Of a DNA stretch of 64,000 nt, positions 59,966 to 64,000 are shown in pieces (within the stretch, counting starts at the first letter, position 1; every line of letters starts with the position of its first letter). Location of the stretch: the NCBI GenBank assembly GCA_902769535.1, contig CACXPH010000010.1:50515-114514 (forward strand). Reading direction: 5' to 3'. The notes below the pieces were generated by a model. The model searched no databases. It was not told the origin of the DNA and was given only the letters and a program-made list of their open reading frames with translations. A program made the translations under genes and the position numbers. The DNA comes from an uncultured Bacteroidales bacterium. GTDB taxonomy: Bacteria > Bacteroidota > Bacteroidia > Bacteroidales > Paludibacteraceae.

Positions 59966-60817
59966 TTACACTGTATCCATAAAACTCTTCTGAACTTTAT
60001 TGAATAACATAAGACCGATAATGAGCAGAAACATCGTAAACAACGCGCTGTACCCGAGCCATAACCAACTGAACTGCCCTTGTCCGAGCAGCGAGTACTT
60101 GATCGCCTCCATCACCGGTGTCACCGGATTCAAGCTCATCGCCAGATGCAACTTCTCATTCGTCACCAGGCTTAGCGGATAGATCACCGGCGTGATATAG
60201 ACCCAGAGCGAGATGATCTTCGCCAGCATGATCTGCAAATCACGGTACTTCGTCGTCATAGACGAGAAGATCATACCGAAACCAACTGCCATAAACGCCA
60301 ACAGCAGTATCAGCACCGGAAACAGCACGATCTGCCAGTGTATCGCCAACTCCGTTCCCGTTGCGGCATAATAGATATAGAATACCGCAAAAATCGCTAA
60401 CTGGATTGCAAACGACAACAAGTTCGTCGTCACTGCGACGAGCGGCATGATGATTCTCGGAAAATAGACCTTACCGAAGATATCGGCATTACTCACAAAC
60501 GAGTTAGAAGTTGCGCTCAAGCAACTCGAGAAATAACCCCACACCGATATACCCAGCAGATAGAACAAGATCGGAGGAATACCGTCCGTCGGGATATTCG
60601 CGATACCGCCAAACACCGTCACATACACGATTACACTCAGCACCGGCGTGATGATGAACCATAGCGGACCCAAGATCGTCTGCTTGTACGCCACCCGAAA
60701 AGCACGCTCCACAAACAGCACGAACATATCGCGATACCGCCATATCTCCTTCCAATCCACCGCCAATAACTTATCCTTCGGCGTGATCGTCATATCCCAT
60801 TTCTCGTCCTTTTCCAT
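59966..60817 (-). CDS. ABC-2 polysaccharide export permease, copy 1
   Basis: 283 residues with the same design: VERAFRVAYKQTILGPLWFIITPVLSVIVYVTVFGGIANIPTDG, FGKVYFPRIIMPLVAVTTN, and MSLNPVTPVMEAIKYSLLG at the end. It has its own promoter at 60839-60870. Two adjacent half-identical permeases could form a heterodimer or serve two polymers; an ATP-binding partner must be encoded elsewhere. Confidence 0.87.
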   Translation of the reverse strand: MEKDEKWDMTITPKDKLLAVDWKEIWRYRDMFVLFVERAFRVAYKQTILGPLWFIITPVLSVIVYVTVFGGIANIPTDGIPPILFYLLGISVWGYFSSCLSATSNSFVSNADIFGKVYFPRIIMPLVAVTTNLLSFAIQLAIFAVFYIYYAATGTELAIHWQIVLFPVLILLLAFMAVGFGMIFSSMTTKYRDLQIMLAKIISLWVYITPVIYPLSLVTNEKLHLAMSLNPVTPVMEAIKYSLLGQGQFSWLWLGYSALFTMFLLIIGLMLFNKVQKSFMDTV

Positions 60818-60838
60818 TCAGCGTGCATAAAACTGCCG

Positions 60839-60870
60839 CAAAGGTAATACTTTTTTTTGAATTATACAAA
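60839..60870 (-). promoter_or_regulatory. Promoter of the permease pair
   Basis: Minus-strand TTTG (60870-60867), 20-base spacer beginning tataattca, TACCTTTG (60846-60839). Confidence 0.78.
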
Positions 60871-60885
60871 AAATTTCAAAAAAAA

Positions 60886-60934
60886 CCTATAACCTATAAC
60901 CTATAACCTATAACCTATACACTATACACTAAGC
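60886..60934. repeat. Heptamer array CCTATAA
   Basis: CCTATAA five times, CCTATAC, ACTATAC: seven contiguous 7-bp units between the sugar transferase stop and the permease promoter. Longest heptamer array in the window. Confidence 0.88.
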
Positions 60935-62443
60935 CGAGTGCGTCTTTCGCGTTAGTATGGAGCGCATCGTCAGGAAGAAATACTTGATATCCGTCCGTAC
61001 CGGATGCGCCAGGTACTCCGTCAAGTATTTATCCTCGCTCGCGAACAACTCCTCAAACGTGTCCGGATGGTCGATATAGAACGGAGGAATCAGTCCCGGC
61101 TTGCATTTCGTCCGCTTCTCCTGCAACCACTCCGGATAGTTAGCAAACATCGTCTTACTGATCGGCCGGACACCCACTAACTTCACATCCCGCTTGAACC
61201 AGTTGATCAGCATCGGCAGCTCGTCCAACCAGTACTTACGCATGAACTTACCCCACGTCGTGATACGCCAGTCGTCGTTACTCTTGTCCGCGATATCCAT
61301 ACCTCCACGCGCATCAAACACGTATTTCTGGATGTACTCTGCATACGGGTGCATCGTCCTAAACTTATAGAAATACTTGATCTCTTTGTTCTTGCAGACG
61401 CGCGGCAACTTAATCAGCGGACCATATACCTTGATCTGCTCCTGCGGATACGGCTGCGACTTACGATGCGCGAACACATACTCGATATGTCCCATCGGCA
61501 CGATCTCATCCACCTCAAACCCGCAGTAATACAACCGTCCCAGCACTTCCGTCTTGCTCAGCATACGCTTCCTACCCTTCGTTAGGTCGTAGTACAATCG
61601 GCTCGTCAGCATCAACCTTGGCCATACGCGCTTCGTCCAGAAATACAGCGCATACACGATCCAGTTGATTCCCCACGGATACCGCGCTAATATCTTCTGC
61701 TTGATATACTCCTGCGGACGGTAGCAGCATACATAGCGTCCCTCGTCCGGCAGTTTCTGATTGATGATGCAGAACCGTCTGTTGATACCCTTCGCGTCGT
61801 TCAGCAGCGTCAAGTCCACAATCGTCTCATACTGATAATCCTGTATCTGCAGGAAAGCGAACCGACTCCTGTCGCATACTGCTTTCGTCAGCCGCGAGTC
61901 CAGTCGTGCTTTCTTGCGCAGCATGTAGTAATCAGCTTCTGTCGTCACACTCAGCACAGCCTGATGCACCGACTCGATCGACGATTTGCTCCGTTTCTCG
62001 TCTTCGCGCGACACATGTGCGTTCTCGCGTTGCTCAATCGTCATCGCCGGAACCGTCATGTTCGTCGCGTACTTCCAGTAATGCTCCATCACCACCACTA
62101 CCGTCTCCAACGCACCCACGATCAGTATCGTCCACATCGCTACGCGTGGAGACAGGTTATACGGCAACTGCGGCAATGCCCACCAGCATAATCCGATCAG
62201 TATACCCGCATCCAGCACCAATGACACCATCGATTGCCAGAACCATGCCTCTTTGTACGAACGGTACAACTGCACCACAAACCCGACAATCACCCATGCC
62301 ACAGCCAACGCGCCAAATAGTGCCCAATAATGCACCAACTCGCTCTTATTAGCCACCCATCGCCAAAGCATACACAGCAATGCTGCAATGACCCATACCA
62401 TCACATCCACCGCTATCCGCCTATGCCATCCTTCTCGTATCAT
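60929..62443 (-). CDS. Bacterial sugar transferase (initiating glycosyl-1-phosphate transferase, divergent)
   Basis: 504 residues. Four hydrophobic segments in the first ~130 residues (VDVMVWVIAALLCMLWRWV, WALFGALAVAWVIVGFVV), a long unassigned middle part, and a C-terminal catalytic region with YKFRTMHPYAEYIQKYVFD, LDELPMLINWFKRDVKLVGVRPISKTMF, matching the KFRTM and DELPxxxN...LVGxRP blocks of WbaP/PglC enzymes. The usual membrane-dipping helix with KRxxDxxxS just before KFRTM is not recognisable. It would start the lipid-linked polymer. The gene ends in a heptamer array. Confidence 0.85.
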   Translation of the reverse strand: MIREGWHRRIAVDVMVWVIAALLCMLWRWVANKSELVHYWALFGALAVAWVIVGFVVQLYRSYKEAWFWQSMVSLVLDAGILIGLCWWALPQLPYNLSPRVAMWTILIVGALETVVVVMEHYWKYATNMTVPAMTIEQRENAHVSREDEKRSKSSIESVHQAVLSVTTEADYYMLRKKARLDSRLTKAVCDRSRFAFLQIQDYQYETIVDLTLLNDAKGINRRFCIINQKLPDEGRYVCCYRPQEYIKQKILARYPWGINWIVYALYFWTKRVWPRLMLTSRLYYDLTKGRKRMLSKTEVLGRLYYCGFEVDEIVPMGHIEYVFAHRKSQPYPQEQIKVYGPLIKLPRVCKNKEIKYFYKFRTMHPYAEYIQKYVFDARGGMDIADKSNDDWRITTWGKFMRKYWLDELPMLINWFKRDVKLVGVRPISKTMFANYPEWLQEKRTKCKPGLIPPFYIDHPDTFEELFASEDKYLTEYLAHPVRTDIKYFFLTMRSILTRKTHSA

Positions 62444-62446
62444 AAT

Positions 62447-62467
62447 TTAAATCTAAAATCTAAGAAA
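62447..62467. repeat. Heptamer array upstream of the sugar transferase
   Basis: TTAAATC, TAAAATC, TAAGAAA just before the minus-strand start codon; same theme as 35755-35782. Confidence 0.6.
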
Positions 62468-62477
62468 ATTTTATTTC

Positions 62478-62628
62478 TGTTTATGGCTTTTAAATGATTT
62501 GGCTCGTTAGAGTGCGAGATTTGGTAGTAAAAACTATCTAAAAGTTTACTTTTAAGTAGGTTTTAGTAGCAAAGATCATAAGATGTGTAACATCTAAATC
62601 ATTTAAAAGTGTTTTATATGTTTTTTTT
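62478..62628 (-). ncRNA. Structured ~150-nt element B
   Basis: Second copy of the element at 58886-59034, with the same ends (AAACATATAAAAC and GCCATAAACA on the minus strand) and nearly the same length. Outer helix CTTTTAAATGATTT / AAATCATTTAAAAG is perfect (62487-62500 with 62596-62609). Inner helices GATGT/ACATC, TAAAACCT/AGTTTTTA and CTCG/CGAG. It follows the stop of the FemAB-like gene by about ten bases. Confidence 0.55.
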
Positions 62629-62637
62629 ATTTACTTC

Positions 62638-63897
62638 CTAACCTTTAAGCAACCGTACTGCAAACACACCTAATCTATATAGGATAGGTTTCGTAATGCA
62701 CAGGAACCGTCCCTGCTCCACTAATTCTCCTCCAAACTCTGCCTTAAAGTCTCGTACCCCATACGGTACTCCCGGCACTCCGGCTCCCATCACATCAAAT
62801 CGCGCCAAACCATGCTCATTCGCATACTCCATCGCAGCCCAAGTTGCCATCACAGACGGATACTGCTCCCTATATTCATTGTCTAACCCGCATATATACC
62901 ACTCATAGATTGTTCGGCCATCCATAATAGGACAGATCATGCCTCCTATTACTTTGCCCCTGTACTTCATCAACAGGTATTTTCCGATGTCCTTTCGGTA
63001 GAACGACAGGAAAAACTCCAACGGAAACAGCGGTGTTTTCACCTTCTTAGCATATAGATCTTTTAGTATCTGATACCATTCTCTAATCTCTGCTTCACTG
63101 ATCCCCTCGCTCTTTATCTCCACGCCATTTGAGATGGCTTTCTTCACTTGTCTCCTTCTTACCTCACTCAATCGCTCCCACATTGCCTCCTTATCCGTAC
63201 AATCGATATGGAAATTCAAATGCCTCATATATTCAAATCTCGCCTTCTCAAATGCCCCACGCCACTTCGAATAATCATTAAAATTCCTCGTCTCTATATA
63301 GATGGGGCAGAGATTGCGTAGTCTTTTTTTGGTGTTTTTTGTGAGCATGGAGAAGCCAATTGACTTTTGGCTTCGAACAGGGAAGGTAGTCGGGGAGACT
63401 GAACCGACCGAGAGTGAATGTTTTTGTGAGGAATCCTGCAGGGACTCTGTTCCTGCGGCACAGGATTGAGTGGTAGTCTGTCCGAAAGCTTGTTTTCGAG
63501 CAGACTGCGATTCAATGCTGGGTAGGTCGTTGTCAGACGATTGCAGATGCCGTGTTTTTGTTTTCACTGCCTCTAATAATGCGATGACTTCTGCGTCTGT
63601 GGCATCGTCCGCCAATACCGGTCCACCTTGTATTATTGCTCTTCTCGTAAAATACTGCTTCAACCCACTCCGCTCTTTCGTCACATACCCCACACATACC
63701 CCGCGTAGCTTTCGTTCATTCGTTAACTCGTTCACTCGTTCAACGGCTATTGCAAAAGGCATGAATAAATCAGGCATTGAAGCAAATAGCATATACGCCT
63801 CCGGACTCTGAAACCACGTTCCCGTCTCACTCTCCCGTACCAGCCTTCCCCACTCCGTCCGGTCTATCGCATCATATGTAAGTATCTTATAGGTCAC
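62638..63897 (-). CDS. FemAB-like acyl/aminoacyl transferase with in-frame insertion
   Basis: 419 residues from a GTG at 63897. GNAT-fold FemAB/FemX-type protein, often found in polysaccharide clusters: WGRLVRESETGTWFQSPEAYMLF, CPIYIETRNFNDYSKW, HLNFHIDCTD, RRRQVKKAISNGVEI, KYRGKVIGGMICPIMDGRTIYEWYICGLDNEY, VPGVPYGVRDFKAEFGGELVEQG. Between the helix ending LLEAVKTK and CPIYIE lies an alien Ser/Gln-rich stretch of roughly 80 residues (QSSDNDLPSIESQSARKQ and on), encoded by palindrome-rich DNA. Residues ~52-63 (ERVNELTNERK) come from an octamer array. The reaction here is unknown. Confidence 0.8.
   Translation of the reverse strand: MTYKILTYDAIDRTEWGRLVRESETGTWFQSPEAYMLFASMPDLFMPFAIAVERVNELTNERKLRGVCVGYVTKERSGLKQYFTRRAIIQGGPVLADDATDAEVIALLEAVKTKTRHLQSSDNDLPSIESQSARKQAFGQTTTQSCAAGTESLQDSSQKHSLSVGSVSPTTFPVRSQKSIGFSMLTKNTKKRLRNLCPIYIETRNFNDYSKWRGAFEKARFEYMRHLNFHIDCTDKEAMWERLSEVRRRQVKKAISNGVEIKSEGISEAEIREWYQILKDLYAKKVKTPLFPLEFFLSFYRKDIGKYLLMKYRGKVIGGMICPIMDGRTIYEWYICGLDNEYREQYPSVMATWAAMEYANEHGLARFDVMGAGVPGVPYGVRDFKAEFGGELVEQGRFLCITKPILYRLGVFAVRLLKG
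63352..63505. repeat. Palindrome-rich insertion inside the FemAB-like gene
   Basis: Hairpins in series: GAAGCCAA/TTGGCTTC (63352-63374), AATCCTG/CAGGATT with GCAGG/CCTGC inside (63432-63467), and GTCTG..CGAAA/TTTTCG..CAGAC (63476-63505). All lie within the non-conserved protein segment. Confidence 0.65.
63711..63742. repeat. Octamer array in the FemAB-like gene
   Basis: TTCGTTCA, TTCGTTAA, CTCGTTCA, CTCGTTCA; reverse complement of the octamers in uvrA (42312-42351). Confidence 0.78.
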
Positions 63898-63905
63898 GTT
63901 TATGG

Positions 63906-64000
63906 TTACTCCCTCTCCGTCACAATCAGCCGCGCATTCTCCGGCTCCTCATACGCATTGCACGCCAATAGATACCGATTTATCGCCTCATAATCAAAGC
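63906..64000 (-). CDS. C-terminal end of an unidentified protein
   Basis: Only the last ~31 codons are in the window (ending NAYEEPENARLIVTERE, stop at 63908-63906). An open frame continues beyond the window. No family can be assigned. It lies 8 bases upstream of the FemAB-like start, so it belongs to the same operon; GAGGGAG in its last codons can serve as ribosome site for the GTG. Confidence 0.6.
   Translation of the reverse strand, partial: FDYEAINRYLLACNAYEEPENARLIVTERE

Noticed and set aside
58886-62628. Integron attC sites as an explanation of the two ~150-nt elements
   Set aside because: The ends do not match the RYYYAAC/GTTRRRY core sites and no integrase is present, although the palindromic form is similar.

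Overview
The window reads as a chromosomal segment of an anaerobic, gut-type member of the Bacteroidota, most likely Bacteroidales. Evidence: promoters of the Bacteroidota type (TTG at -33 and TAnnTTTG at -7, always 20 bases apart); a cobalamin riboswitch driving a BtuB/BtuG/BtuH-like surface B12 system; a type IX secretion plug protein and a T9SS-like C-terminal tail; pyruvate phosphate dikinase, a membrane pyrophosphatase, and a divergent EF-G paralogue of the EF-G2 kind. No transposase, integrase, phage gene or CRISPR array was seen, and most genes are housekeeping genes in short operons.

Layout. 1-4.2 kb: gyrA, a TPR protein and ruvX on the minus strand. 4.2-5.1 kb: a gene-free stretch with hairpins, a tandem 11-bp array and its own promoter pointing towards gyrA. 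5.2-7.4 kb: a secreted unknown protein and a trypsin-like protease. 7.5-12.2 kb: 2-hydroxyacid dehydrogenase, pepT, gcvT, a patatin lipase and a TetR regulator, followed by two tandem acyl-CoA ligases (12.3-15.8 kb). 15.9-19.5 kb: hppA and a surface carboxypeptidase-regulatory-like protein. 19.5-23.3 kb: tRNA-Gly, rnpB, a YihY membrane protein, a GH13 amylase and a Cys-rich protein. 23.3-29.9 kb: a minus-strand vitamin B12 uptake operon under a riboswitch. 29.9-39.8 kb: a capsule/exopolysaccharide operon (gmd, fcl, deacetylase-like, WlbA-like, two Wza-like, Wzc-like, DUF1846). 39.8-40.9 kb: two small outer-membrane barrels. 41.3-44.4 kb: uvrA and a secreted protein. 44.5-52.7 kb: EF-G2, ppdK, a short-chain dehydrogenase, a SIMPL protein and a Na/Pi transporter. 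52.9-58.5 kb: lysS, gpsA, pgi, a PepSY-like protein and the T9SS plug. 58.6-64 kb: tRNA-Thr, two ABC-2 polysaccharide permeases, a sugar transferase and a FemAB-like protein.

The most unusual content is non-coding. (1) About twenty degenerate tandem arrays, mostly of 7-bp units (also 8, 9 and 11 bp), each with its own consensus, sit at gene junctions or are read in frame inside genes (uvrA, btuB, btuF, gmd, the T9SS plug, an SDR, a FemAB-like gene). (2) Two ~150-nt elements (58886-59034 and 62478-62628) have the same ends and paired compensatory changes, as expected of a structured RNA or a hairpin-type mobile element. (3) In most of eighteen promoters the bases after the -33 TTG alternate purine and pyrimidine (GCATATGT, GCGTGTGT, GCGCGTGT), with transitions between copies; in several the -33 lies in one arm of a terminator-like hairpin. 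(4) Palindromic sequence appears to have been inserted into coding sequence in two capsule-region genes.

All calls come from reading the sequence and from knowledge of the families. No database search or folding program was run.
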